Origin: Piezodorus guildinii | Lineage: Eukaryota; Arthropoda; Insecta; Hemiptera; Pentatomidae | DNA: 64,000 nt | Direction of reading: 5' to 3' | Assembly (NCBI GenBank): GCA_023052935.1 | Contig: CM041292.1 | Location: 28,416,954-28,480,953, forward strand | In this document: positions 44,204 to 54,225 of the stretch, piece by piece | Position numbering within the stretch: the first letter of the stretch is position 1 | Layout of the letters: each line of letters opens with the position of its first letter | The notes under the pieces: generated by a model | Told to the model about the DNA's origin: nothing | The model's input: the letters and a program-made list of their open reading frames with translations, nothing else | The model's database searches: none | Made by a program: the position numbers and the translations under genes

Positions 44204-44821
44204 ATGCACCGCCTAGTAAGTATCTCTTATTAAGAAAAACGAATGATAATATCAGTATTATGAAATGTCGACCATGCTTAATTGCTTTGATAATTACAGG
44301 TACTCCTCATCGCCGCCACCATTGGCCTGGCCTCCGCCCAATACGGCTACCATGCTCCTTTGGCAGTGGCTCACGCTCCAGTAGCAGTCGCTGCAGCTCC
44401 AGTCGCATATGCTAGACCCGTCGCTTATGCCAGGCCAGCCGCTTACGCCAGACCCGTGGCATACGCCAGGCCAGTCGCCGTCGCCCATGCTCCAGTGGCA
44501 GTAGCTGCTCCCAGAGTCGAACCATACGACCCACACCCATCATACACCTTCTCCTACTCCGTCAACGACAACATACCGGAGACTCCAAGGGACAGACCGA
44601 ATCCCGTGACGGAGATGTCGTCCACGGTAGCTACTCCGTCGCCGAACCCGACGGTTCCATCAGGACCGTAGACTACACCGCTGACCCAGTCAACGGATTC
44701 AACGCCGCCGTCCACCGAGAGGCTGGAGCACACCCCGCTCCAGTAGCAGTCGCTCACGCTCCAGTTGCCATCGCTCACGCTCCAGTCGCTATAGCTCACG
44801 TTTCCAGCATATGGGCATTAA
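44204..44821 (+). pseudogene. Cuticular protein RR-2, frameshifted copy (CPR gene 5)
   Basis: Exon 1 (44204-44215) reads MHRL, and exon 2 starts at 44300 after an 84 nt intron. The N-terminus is MHRLVLLIAATIGLASA, then [15 protein letters not shown] with five YARP units. The RR-2 domain starts normally ([15 protein letters not shown]), but one base is missing near 44570-44576, so the published frame runs into a stop at 44669-44671. Read one base back, the domain resumes ([27 protein letters not shown]) and AHAPV units follow to about 44800. There this frame runs into AT-rich sequence with no usual ending. The first frame would give PAYGH and a stop at 44819-44821, so a second indel is likely. 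Promoter, splice sites and most codons are well kept, so recent inactivation or sequencing error are both possible. Confidence 0.75.
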
Positions 44822-45784
44822 ACTATTTATTTGTACTGATCATCATTGTAATTAGACACGGAATAATCCTATGGTATTATTCAAATATTTTGTATTTGTT
44901 TTTTAATATACTCTTGTATATAGTTATATTTATTTTCATCTATAATGTAATCCTACCTTATAATCATAATTTATATGAGGAACGCTAATGGCCATAATTT
45001 TTGTAAATTATGATTTTGGCTTAATTTTAATTATCTTGCAGCTACTGAAGGGCATTAATCACTTTAATTTAGGATATATACCGAGTTTATATAATACCTG
45101 TTACAAGTATTTTTATTTTTCCTATATTTCTTAAAGAATCAAAAACACGAAATAGATTCGAATAAGAAAAAACATTCAATATAAAATTAACTAATAGCAA
45201 TATTCATATTACTAAAGTAAAAATAAATCTTAGCTTACCAATATGAATCCAATGGGTATACCACTTATAAATAAGTCGATTAAACATTGTTTTATTTGAA
45301 ATCTTCATATCTGTAGGAAGTTGCAATTCATGGAGCATGGATGATATTTTAATGTATTGGGGCTAATTATTAATTATCAACATTGATATATTTTGAATTC
45401 GTTCAAGTTTTTTTAATTAGTTAAGCAGAATGCGCTCCAGACAGGCAAAGAGTATGTAATTAACGGGCGGATAACTTATTTATAGATTTATATATTATTA
45501 ATTTAATGTTAAAGCTCAAAAGAAATTTCCTCAAAAGGGAACATAATAAAATGGAAGAAAAAACAATAACAATGGGAAGAAGTCTAGTATAAATGCATTT
45601 GATTTATTTGTTTCCATAACGAACATTAGTAATCGACCAAAAAAAAAAAAAAAAACCTCAAAATTAGAGGCCTAATGTTTGACGATATGAATAGCCAAAA
45701 AATCCGTTCATCCACTGTTCAAATAATTATATGAATAAAGACCAACAATTTAAAAGAGGATTAAATAACAAAACGAAAAAGAAT
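44822..45784. other. Intergenic DNA, nothing recognised
   Basis: AT-rich with an A-run at 45640-45655; no supportable feature. Confidence 0.4.
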
Positions 45785-45965
45785 CATGAAATCGGTTTAG
45801 AAATAGCAGAGATACAGCGTTTTAAATTAGGTGATATATCATTTTCTTTTGAACAATTTTTTTATTTATTAATTACCTTTAAACAGAAATGTAAACAGTT
45901 ATACCATAATAAAGTTATTTGAAATATAATAAACCATTGTGTAATAATAGCAGCATTTTTAAAAA
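45785..45965 (+). repeat. Repeat B copy
   Basis: It contains 'gaaatagcagagatacagcg', 'aaacagttataccataata' and 'aagttatttgaaatataata', in the same order as the copy at 29395-29580. The small frame 45731-45922 lies over it and is not a gene. Confidence 0.5.
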
Positions 45966-46156
45966 TTATTATTATAATTTATTCATTCAATGTGGTGTGA
46001 ATAATCTATAAGACCTGATATCTATGGACAGATCTATAGTTATGATACTAAAGCAGATGGTTAAAATTTTCTTTTAACGAAATTATAAAAATAATAAAAT
46101 TCTGAGACCAGCTAAAACAACTAACTAACATCATTCCTAATATATCTATTTGTTTA

Positions 46157-47178
46157 TTATTATTATTTATTTTACAGCACTTCTTATAAAGGAATATTCC
46201 TGGAAAAGGAGAGATTAACTCCAACCGCTTTAGGTGATTTTAGTCAAATGATATTATTGTATGTTCAGGAAACTCTTAACAATCCTCGCTGTGTACAGCA
46301 GTACAGCTTTCTGGGCTTCATTCATCACAGCTGTAGATAGGCACAACCGCTCAGTGGCTTCCACAGTACTTTGGTTTTAGACCATTGGTGGATATCACAA
46401 TCGCCATCACAATAACACTATCCAGCCTGTACAGTTCCTTTAGCTCAGCTGCTAGAGCTTGATACTTGTGATTTTTTTCTGCACAGACTGAACTTGTGTT
46501 GCCATCATTCAGGACAGCTATATCAATTAGCTCAGCATTTTTCTTATTGGAGTCAATCAAAACGATGTCAGGCCGGTTGTGGATAACTGTGTGATCATTT
46601 ATGAATGACTGGTTCCAATACAATGTTATTCCTTTATTTTGTATGAGATCTTTAGGTCTGTACTGAAAATACGGTATAGAGTCGTTTAACAACATTCTTT
46701 TTAAGCCAATCACCTGGTGATAGACCTCATGCCTCTTAAGGTATTCCGTCCCGGCCAGTGCGCCGCATCCTCCAGTGATGCGCTGGATTGATTCATAAGT
46801 GCTTGCACAGAGCCTACATTTGTCTGATGTATTTTGTAACTTCAAGACGTGACAACAGTAAGACCTTGTGGCTATCACCTGATCCTGAATAGCCATCAAG
46901 AAGCCTTCCGTCTCAGGAAAGAGATCTCCCCTGACCAGCCAGTGGGTAGACAAAGTCTTATCGATTTCAGCTAGCTGAAGCTGATGGAAAAATCTGCCAT
47001 GTAGTGTTTTAGTTTTCCACTCTTCTAGACGATCGCTGTCTGTAACAATGGTGGGCGCAGCACGTAGAGAGTCTAACTTAAGAGCAGTATGACTGTGGTC
47101 AAGATTGCAAATCATTTTATGCAGGGGCACTTCGCTTTGCCTGAAATATTGTCCAATATTTCAATTATTATTATTGTT
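46157..47178 (-). mobile_element. Dong/R4-like retrotransposon, second copy, in a TAA repeat
   Basis: Minus-strand element with the coding part 47157-46254, a 3' UTR of about 80 nt, and ATT/TAA repeats at both ends (46157-46176 and 47158-47178). It is truncated at a different 5' point from the copy at 38231, yet has the same target context. Confidence 0.85.
46254..47157 (-). pseudogene. R4/Dong-type polyprotein C-terminus (CCHC plus endonuclease)
   Basis: Reading down from 47157: VPLHKMICNLDHSHTALKL, then HGRFFHQLQLAEIDKTLSTH and WLVRGDLFPETEGFLMAIQD. The zinc-binding segment CRLCASTYESIQRITGGCGA ending in YLKRHEVYH follows. Then comes the restriction-like endonuclease, ITLYWNQSFI, IHNRPDIVLIDSNKKNAELI and DIAVLNDGN, with PD and the downstream D in place. 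The frame breaks near 46370. The last 38 residues (AQKAVLLYTARIVKSFLNIQ) follow in another frame to a stop at 46254-46256. In live elements this region binds and cleaves the target. Here the RT is lost and one frameshift remains, so it is inactive, although 259 codons stay open. Confidence 0.85.
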
Positions 47179-47876
47179 ACTGTAGTATTATAAATAACTT
47201 CTTATTCAACCAGTTCCACAGACATAGCTTAATTATTTAAAAAAAAAAAACAATCGAAAAAAAAAAATGAAAATATAAAAACAAGGTAGTTCAAAAGGAA
47301 AAGTAGTGAAAAAAATAAATAATAACAACAACGATAAATATTAAGTGAAGAATCATCAGTATATTTTAATTAAAATAAGTGGAAATATTAATTTTTTTTT
47401 CAGTTGCTTTAAAATGCGAAACGTGGTGTTGAAATGAAAAAAAAAAAAAATGTACGCACTGGTTTATTCCACAAATCCTCAATGCACATTATTACACCAC
47501 AAATAAAGTTTCATGGTAGTTTTGCATGGATACAAAATCCTTATGTCACAACTTGGGGAAACATACTCATCCTATAAGTAATAGATACTTATCCTCCATT
47601 ATGGAAACACCATTCTCACTCAAACCCAATACTTTCTAATCTTCCTTTCCGTTCGATTACCGATAACCCCCTCTAGGCGCTTGAAAGGAATTGTGCCAAG
47701 AGACCTTCACAAGTGAAATTGTCATTGGAGTGCTACCTACTGGCAATTTATTGACAAGTCAATGCCATCTCGTATCAATCGCTCAGCAAATTCACTGAAT
47801 ATATCCTTGTTGAGCGAAAAATCGACTGTTAATTAAACAGATCCATATCCCTTCTAATCTTAAATAATCTGGTGCG
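47179..47876. other. Intergenic DNA, nothing recognised
   Basis: AT-rich to 47450. The stretch 47460-47840 is less AT-rich and could be an unidentified repeat. Confidence 0.4.
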
Positions 47877-48566
47877 GGCAACACACGACTTTCACTTACC
47901 TCATTTTTTAAAATCGATTAAAGAATTTTCAAATACAGTAAAAGATAAAAATTAGTGAAACCATTAAAAAAATAATTAAATCGAATTTCTATAGAAACAT
48001 GTGTTTTATTAAAAAATCTATTATATTATTATCTAAACTAATCATTTAGTTTTATCGGCTTTTTATTACTCTCTATTAACTTTTAAAAGCTTGTGTATGC
48101 GATAACATTTCTTCTAAAATCTTTAGCTTTCCAACGGTATATCATACATGTAAATTACTGTTCTTATGTTAAAAAACAAAAAATTGCATTAAAAAAATAT
48201 TTTTCAGTTTTCTCCTTTAGTTGCTTTTCAAATCCGTTAAACTTGCATATTTAGTTGTTATTTATCAATGCTAGCAAGATGATGTGGTTATTTTTATAGA
48301 ATCTACAAAATTAAAGGTAGTTTAGGGGAGGAAAATTTAAAATATCGGCATTTAAGCCCTGTCAAACTATTTTAATCAGAATGAAATCGACATAATATTA
48401 AAGCTCATTAATGTTTACATCGATATAGCGAGTTTAAACAAAATCGTCGGAGCCGTTTTCGTAAATCATAAAAAGGTGTAATTTCAGTTTCATAGGACTT
48501 TTATTTTTCGTTTTCGTGCTAGAATTACCAATAACACGCGGACACAGACACAAATACTTTTTTGCG
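47877..48566 (+). repeat. Repeat A copy, 3'-truncated
   Basis: It begins ATCTGGTGCGGGCAACACAC and is well conserved to 'caaatacttttttgcg' at 48551-48566. There it gives way to the GC-rich palindrome region instead of continuing to the usual 3' end. Confidence 0.8.
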
Positions 48567-48669
48567 TATACGCCCGCTGGACTTGTCTACCTGGCCTGGT
48601 TCAGGTGCAGGGCGAGAGGGACCACAGCGGACGTATACGCCCGCACGCCCGCTCTAACCACCAGCCTCC

Positions 48670-48689
48670 AGCGGGCGTATACGCCCGCT
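48670..48689. repeat. Perfect 20 bp GC-rich palindrome
   Basis: AGCGGGCGTATACGCCCGCT is its own reverse complement. Variants of the same unit lie at 48564-48578, 48625-48644, 48727-48735, 49556-49576 and 49735-49756. Confidence 0.9.
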
Positions 48690-49097
48690 ACACAATCGGT
48701 TTTCCTTAACCTTAGCCCAAAGGACCAGACGCCCGCTAGATAATTGATTTGCTCTTGATAACCGACCGTGTTGGGTCCTAGAAACATTTTAATGAACTTG
48801 GGTTGTACTTTTTTTCTCAGTTTTTTATGATATTTTAAATATAGATACCAGTGGCTATTCTCGATGTTAAAACAAAAAAAAGTTATTAATTTATTTTAAA
48901 CAATTAATCATAGCAAATGATTATGTTAAATAATGTACAAATCAGTCATCTGGCACCATTCCTATGAATTACTCTAATATACGTACTTGAACAAAATAAC
49001 TTTTAAAATAATTACAATATGTAACAACTTTTTCACTTTGTTTCCTTCCTTACTTCCTAAAATTTTAAATAACACCCCTTACAGTATATTCTAACTT

Positions 49098-49531
49098 TAT
49101 GAAAGAGCCTTAGTTTTTTTATCAAATCTGTGCAACTGAAGAGATCGTCGACTAACTGAAGGTGATGGAGCGGAATAACTAAGATCTTTTTCAAGAAGCG
49201 CCCTTAGAACCTCTTCTTTAAAATTTGTTATGTTCTATAAAATTTCTCGCCTAAATCTGTTATGAATAACTAATGTATTTAGTAGAGAGGCCCCAAAAAT
49301 AAGATCAATTGCCATTTTGAGATACCACTAGCGGGTTCGCCGTAAGCTTGTGGAATAAGACGACATTTGGTCTGAGGTATCGATTGAAGATATTCCACAG
49401 TTATAATCGACAATCATCCTTGGTTTTGTAATGCTTCTTCTACTTCGAGTCACGACTTCAGTCATTTCATCCGTGTGTTCAGTAGAGAGCATACGGACAT
49501 CTCTTTTATTCTTTAGAGGGCTCGCACGTCC
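49098..49531 (-). pseudogene. piggyBac-type transposase C-terminal remnant
   Basis: A single minus-strand frame, uninterrupted apart from two stops, reads GRASPLKNKRDVRMLSTEHT, EVVTRSRRSITKPRMIVDYN, CGISSIDTSDQMSSYSTSLR, WYLKMAIDLIFGASLLNTLV and, after the second stop, EEVLRALLEKDL and SRRSLQLHRFDKKT. The order 'DV..LST.H ... KP..I.DYN..M..ID.SDQ..SY...R...KWY.K....L' is the piggyBac transposase C-terminal half, including the third catalytic Asp context (D in IDTSDQ). In-frame TAG codons lie near 49328 and 49236. The first two catalytic Asp regions were not found, so it is inactive. Confidence 0.75.
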
Positions 49532-49802
49532 TCTAGTAACTTCCCCGTGGGACCGCAGCGGGCGCAGGCGTCCGCTTCATTTATTAATTGTTTCATGTAA
49601 CTTAAAGTAACTTTTATCACAATTTTTTTAATACGATGTGTTTTTCGGGTGAAATAAAACACAAATAGCTGATAATAATGTTTTGGGCCATGGAACCAAA
49701 ATAGCAAGTTTTGTCGGTCCCAGTTGGAACCGCTGCAGCGGACTCATACGCCCGCTATGGTCTACAAGAGAAGGTGCTCCAAACACGCGTGGTTGTCAAA
49801 GT

Positions 49803-50095
49803 GTTAAGAACAGTAATATACATGTATACATATACCGTTGGAATACTAAAGATTTTAGAAAAAATAATATCTTTTACATACTATAGTAAAATTTAACGGA
49901 GAGTAATGAAAAGCAGAAAAACATACTGGTTGTCGTAGATAATAATATAGGTTATTTAATAAAACAAGTGTTTCTTTTAAAATCCAATCTTAATAATTTT
50001 TTGAAGATTTATTTTCGTTTCTAAATTTGTTGTATAATTCTCAAATTGATATTGATAACGAGGTAAGTGAAAGTCGTGTATTGTGCGCACCAGAT
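49803..50095 (-). repeat. Repeat A 5' portion, inverted
   Basis: The minus strand begins at 50095 with ATCTGGTGCGCACAATACAC and 'gactttcacttacctcg', and continues to the 'ccaacggtat' block at 49840. It faces the copy at 47877-48566. Confidence 0.75.
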
Positions 50096-50124
50096 TTTTT
50101 ACATAAATTGGCATACATTTTTTT

Positions 50125-50205
50125 TAAAATATAATTTCATTTAATAGTTCTTATATATGTTTTAATAGTCGAGGTAAGTGAAAATCGTGTGTTGCTCGCA
50201 CCAGA
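50125..50205 (-). repeat. Repeat A 5' terminus only
   Basis: About 80 bp starting, on the minus strand, ATCTGGTGCGAGCAACACAC then 'gattttcacttacctcgac'. It is a second 5' end close to the previous copy. Confidence 0.65.
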
Positions 50206-50754
50206 TATATTTTTCTTTGTGTTTTCAATCCTGAGTTAAAATTAATTATATAAATAACAACTTATTAGAATAACTGGCAGTCATTACATAAGATTTTAAG
50301 GTATGCTAATTTTATCAACGTAATAAATACGCGGCATGAAATTAGTACGCTAAAGATTTTAAATGCCAGTAGCATTTGAATCTAGGAAAACAATCTTGAT
50401 CAACGTTTGACCGTTGCATGACCACTGTGTACCGAAGTTTCTTATTCAGATTCACGAACCCGATAGAATATTTATTAAGTTCTGTTTTTTTTTTTCTAAA
50501 TTAGCAGCAGAGCGGTGAGGTTCAAGATTGTGACATAGGGTGTGGCTCGCGGGAGTTCATGAAACCAGTTACAATGTTGCGATGTTATGTACTGCGAATC
50601 AAGTTTGGATTTAAGAGCTGTATAATTATTCGCTCAGTTTTGAAATCGGTACAATAAATTTTTAATCTCATGTCATTATAATTAGAGAGCAGGCGGTTTA
50701 AAAATAAAAAAATTAGAGTACTCCTAAATATTTTAACTAATAAATATAGTTCAA
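50206..50754. other. Intergenic DNA, nothing recognised
   Basis: Mostly AT-rich. 50500-50600 is less so and unrecognised. Confidence 0.4.
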
Positions 50755-50905
50755 ATGGTTATTTTTATCAAATCTACAAAATTGTAGGTACTTTAGAGGA
50801 AAAAAAATTAACTATGGGAAATTTAAGCCCTATCAGGCAATTTCAACCAGAATGGAACCTACACTTATTAAAGCCCATTTAATTTTAAAATTATATAGCT
50901 CTCTA
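50755..50905 (+). repeat. Repeat A internal fragment
   Basis: It carries 'gttatttttatcaaatctac', 'ggtactttagaggaaaa', 'taagccctatcaggc' and 'attaaagcccattta' in family order. Confidence 0.65.
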
Positions 50906-50984
50906 TATCGGACTAATCGATGGCATTATTGGATGGTCGAACGATGTTTTCTGAAACCGAGTTTAGACGAATTTAGCTAATTTA

Positions 50985-51175
50985 GACGATGAATAATAAT
51001 ATTTTTAAATAATTTTGAAAAATAAGGGAGAAGGCTTATAGGATGATAGGAAGTCAGACAGTCTGAAGGTTTATTGGCTTTTAATATCATTACAACTTCA
51101 GAATACTTGCACACGGCGGGGTGATATGTTAACCTGAAGATATTGTACAGCTTGTGAGTTGTACATATTTGACAA
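50985..51175 (-). pseudogene. Non-LTR reverse transcriptase N-terminal fragment
   Basis: The minus strand reads LYNIFRLTYHPAVCKYSEVV, MILKANKPSDCLTSYHPISL and LPYFSKLFKNIIIHRL. This matches 'P..WK.A.V..I.KPGK......YRPISLLP..SK..E..I..RL', motifs 0-1 of Jockey-type RTs. It lies directly beside a SINE body. Confidence 0.75.
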
Positions 51176-51199
51176 TTGTACATAGTCTTGGAATAGGGA

Positions 51200-51395
51200 A
51201 GAAATAGGGATTCACTTACAGCCTCTCCCCCGGGTATGTGAGACCCGTCAGCCAAATGGTGGCCACTCACAAAATTAGTTGTAGGGAGTAATGACCCTAC
51301 ACTAAAAATTGCATCGTGAAACGTGAGTGTAAACTCGTAGGAGTTTACACCACGATGCCCAGGGCCTACACGGCCTATCGCGCCACTGGAAGAAG
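51200..51395 (+). repeat. SINE body (family S1), head lost
   Basis: It matches the minus strand of 25899-26060 closely: 'ggattcacttacagcctctc', 'cgggtatgtgagacccgtca', 'gtagggagtaatgaccctac', 'catcgtgaaacgtgagtg'. The tail differs. Confidence 0.75.
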
Positions 51396-51723
51396 AAGAA
51401 GAGCATAGTTTTAGGCTCAGTACATATTAACATAGTCCATATTTTGTTTGTTTATATCAGTATAATAATAATATTATCAGGTGAATGTTATGTTTGAAAT
51501 ATGACCATTTGTCATTGGTCAATACGCCTATATATGGGCTCTGTTTACACATAAATAAATAAAAATTTGTAATTATTCATTTATGTTAAAAAAAAAAACC
51601 ATTTATGGCTCAAGCAGCCGATCTGGAAATAAAGAAATTTAAAGAAAAATAAAAATTAAAATTCAAACTTTCCATCAAACATTCCGTACCAATGACTGTG
51701 AAAGGAAGTCATTAGGCCGACCG

Positions 51724-51812
51724 AGAGCAGTAGTCTAGTGTTACACAGCACTTTTATATATCTTCCACAATATTTACTCTCATGATATTTGAAACACGCT
51801 AAATTAAAAAAA
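51724..51812 (+). repeat. Direct repeat, left unit (pairs with 52831-52924)
   Basis: About 90 bp starting 'agagcagtagtctagtgtta' and ending 'gaaacacgctaaattaaaaa'. It is nearly identical to the second unit 1.1 kb downstream. The two units flank a full-length repeat A copy. Confidence 0.85.
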
Positions 51813-52692
51813 ATCTGGTGCGGGCAACACACGACTTTCACTTACCCCTGTTGTTAAAATAAATTAAATATTTTTCAAATACAGTTAGAGATAAAAATTA
51901 GTAAAACTATTAAAGAATTAATTAAGTTAAACTTCTACAGAAAGATGTGTTTTATTAAAAAATCTATTATACAATATTATTATCTAACAATCACTTAGTT
52001 TTATCGACTTTTTATCACTATCTATTAACTTTTACAAACTCTTATGTATTAGATAATATTTTTTTCTAAAATCTTTAGCTTTCCAACGGTATATTCCACA
52101 TGTTTATTACTGCTCTTATGTTCAAAAACGAAAATTGCATTAAAAAATATTTTTTCAGTTTTCTCCTTTAGTTGCTTTTCAAATTTGCATATTTAGCTGT
52201 TATTTATCAATGCTAACTAGATATGGTTACTTTTATAAAATATACATAATTAAAGGTACTTTAGAAGAAGAAAATTTAAAATATCGCCATTTAAGCCCTA
52301 TCAGACTATGTTAATCAGAATTGAACCTACATGATATTAAAGCCCATTAAATTTTACATCGATATAGCGTGCTTAATCAAAATCGTCAGAACAGTTTTCG
52401 AGAAAATCGAAAAAAAGGTGCAAAATGCATGGTATAAAATGGCTCTTCTGGTTAGCCGATTTTGATGAAAAAGGTTTAGTAACGTCTCGGGCGTATATTT
52501 GTCTTAAATATGAAATGTTAGTTTCATAGGCCTTTTCGTTTCCGCCCGGGAGTTACCACACACACACACACAGACCTTTTTGCGGGACTTGGTAATTTGG
52601 ACTCCTAATACGTGTATTTCCGTTGAAAACTGGAATTTGAAAATTTTCGTGATCGCAATACTTTCCCCTAATATATATAGTAAGTGAACGTA
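51813..52692 (+). repeat. Repeat A, full length
   Basis: 880 bp from ATCTGGTGCGGGCAACACAC to gtaagtgaacgta, with a short CA run at 52557-52572. One of the two best reference copies for the family. Confidence 0.9.
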
Positions 52693-52830
52693 ATACATAC
52701 AAAGATTATAATTAATTATTTAATCCAAACCACAAAATAAATCTAGATAAACAATAAAATTTGCAGAAAGGAGCGTAATAAATATTAATAATTAGGCAAA
52801 TTAAACTTTATCAAATATATACAAGTCTGA

Positions 52831-52924
52831 AGAGCAGTAGTCTAGTGTTACACAGCACTTTTATAATATATCTTCCACAATATTTACTTTCATGATATTT
52901 GAAACACGCTAAATTAAAAAAAAA
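52831..52924 (+). repeat. Direct repeat, right unit (pairs with 51724-51812)
   Basis: It differs from the left unit by a three-base addition in 'ttttataatatatc' and a few substitutions. Confidence 0.85.
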
Positions 52925-53794
52925 TATATATAGTAATAATAATATTCAATATAATTTGTTGAATACCAATGGAATTATTAGCCATCAATAAAATTTTATT
53001 ATAGATAAAATACGCTGCTGGAATACTAAAAAAATATCTCGTTACACGAAGAGGCGAAAAGTTTAATCTTCTATCTGGCGTGTCAACACAAAGGGAAAGT
53101 GAAATAAAAGACTCGCCGTTGCTTCATAAGATATTCTTTTCAGGAGGTGTACTTTGAAGAGTGGGTTTTCACAACTTTTCCGGGTCCTCACCGTGGAATA
53201 AGTTGAATAAATAGGAATATTTAATATTGAAAATTTTAGTTTTGAACGAACAAACAAAGTCGAATCAATAAAGGATTGGAAATTATAGTAAAAAATATTG
53301 TTTTTTTTTTTAAGTACAATATTTGGCTTTGATAATAGGTGGAAAAAGGGAGTAGGCAAAAATGAACCTGAAATTATCGATCGCATTAGAGAGTATATCT
53401 TGCAGAATTCTGGATATAAAAGACGGCCATTTCGAATTTTAATTAAAATGAAATTTTTTTCGGAATCTGGTGATTTAAAATAAAGTTTACTTCCTATCCC
53501 TTTCGTTTCGAATTTAGCCAGTTATACTCAATGTAGAAATGAACTTTAAAAACCAGTAGTGGACCTGACTCGAATGAAATTTCAGGAATTAAAAGTCCAT
53601 AAAAATAAATTACATCGTTCTAAAGTTTAGATCTTGGGAAATATGTTCTCTTCATTATGAAAGCTTTTGAGGTAAAATTTAATGAAGTTTGTATACTATA
53701 ATATACCAATTATAGTAAATTGTCTACATATAGATAATATTTAAGAATTTATAATAACATTTTAAACTTACAATTAGTGAGTATACTACCACAG

Positions 53795-53841
<47 letters not shown>

Positions 53842-53904
53842 GCCTAATTTAATAATAAATAGAAAAGGATAAAAACAAAAAAAATAAATAAACATATAGA
53901 AATT
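52925..53904. other. Intergenic DNA with a duplicated segment and T-run
   Basis: 53649-53735 is a source-like copy of the loop in the fold-back at 53905-54225. A T-run spans 53793-53839. The overlapping short frames at 53063-53483 show no domain. Confidence 0.45.
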
Positions 53905-54225
53905 ATTGAGGAGAAGGTAAGTGGGGTGCAGTCATCAAAACAATTAATTAGGTAGACTTAGTTTATTTGTGCCTACGTTCCGGTCTAAATTTTAGGCCAT
54001 CTTTAGGGCGATTGAAGGAGGGAGATTACAACCCATAAAGCTTCATTATGAAAGCTTTTGAGATACAATTTAATGAAGTATGTATAAAATAATGTATCAA
54101 TTATTGTAAATTGTATACATATTGGTTGTAATCTTGCTGCTTCCATCGCTCTGAAATTTAGGCCGAAACGTAGGCACAAAAAAAATTAAGTTTCCATTTA
54201 TGATGATTTACCATTCTCACATCAA
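53905..54225. mobile_element. Family F fold-back element, copy 6, with captured loop
   Basis: Left arm (to 54033, '...ggagattacaacc') and right arm (from 54124, 'ggttgtaatc...') are inverted copies of about 100 bp with 'gtgcctacgtt.cgg' cores. The loop 54034-54123 is a copy of the nearby sequence 53649-53735. Hammerhead core positions have decayed in both arms. Confidence 0.7.

Larger units (their letters stand above)
48564..49757 (-). mobile_element. piggyBac-like element relic with GC-rich palindromic modules
   Basis: The region lies between two inward-facing partial copies of repeat A and contains a transposase remnant (49098-49531, minus). Six GC-rich modules built on (A/C)GCGGGCGTATACGCCCGC occur on both sides of it (48564, 48625, 48670, 48727, 49556, 49735). 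Exact ends and a TTAA duplication could not be fixed. The link between modules and transposase is inference from position. Confidence 0.5.

Noticed and set aside
44360..44671. A distinct proline-rich protein ending in PSGP
   Set aside because: The ending is the frameshifted reading of the RR-2 domain; the neighbouring frame carries the conserved residues.
46351..47130. A host gene of 259 codons
   Set aside because: It contains the CCHC and restriction-like endonuclease of R4/Dong elements, has a frameshifted end, and lies within TAA repeats.
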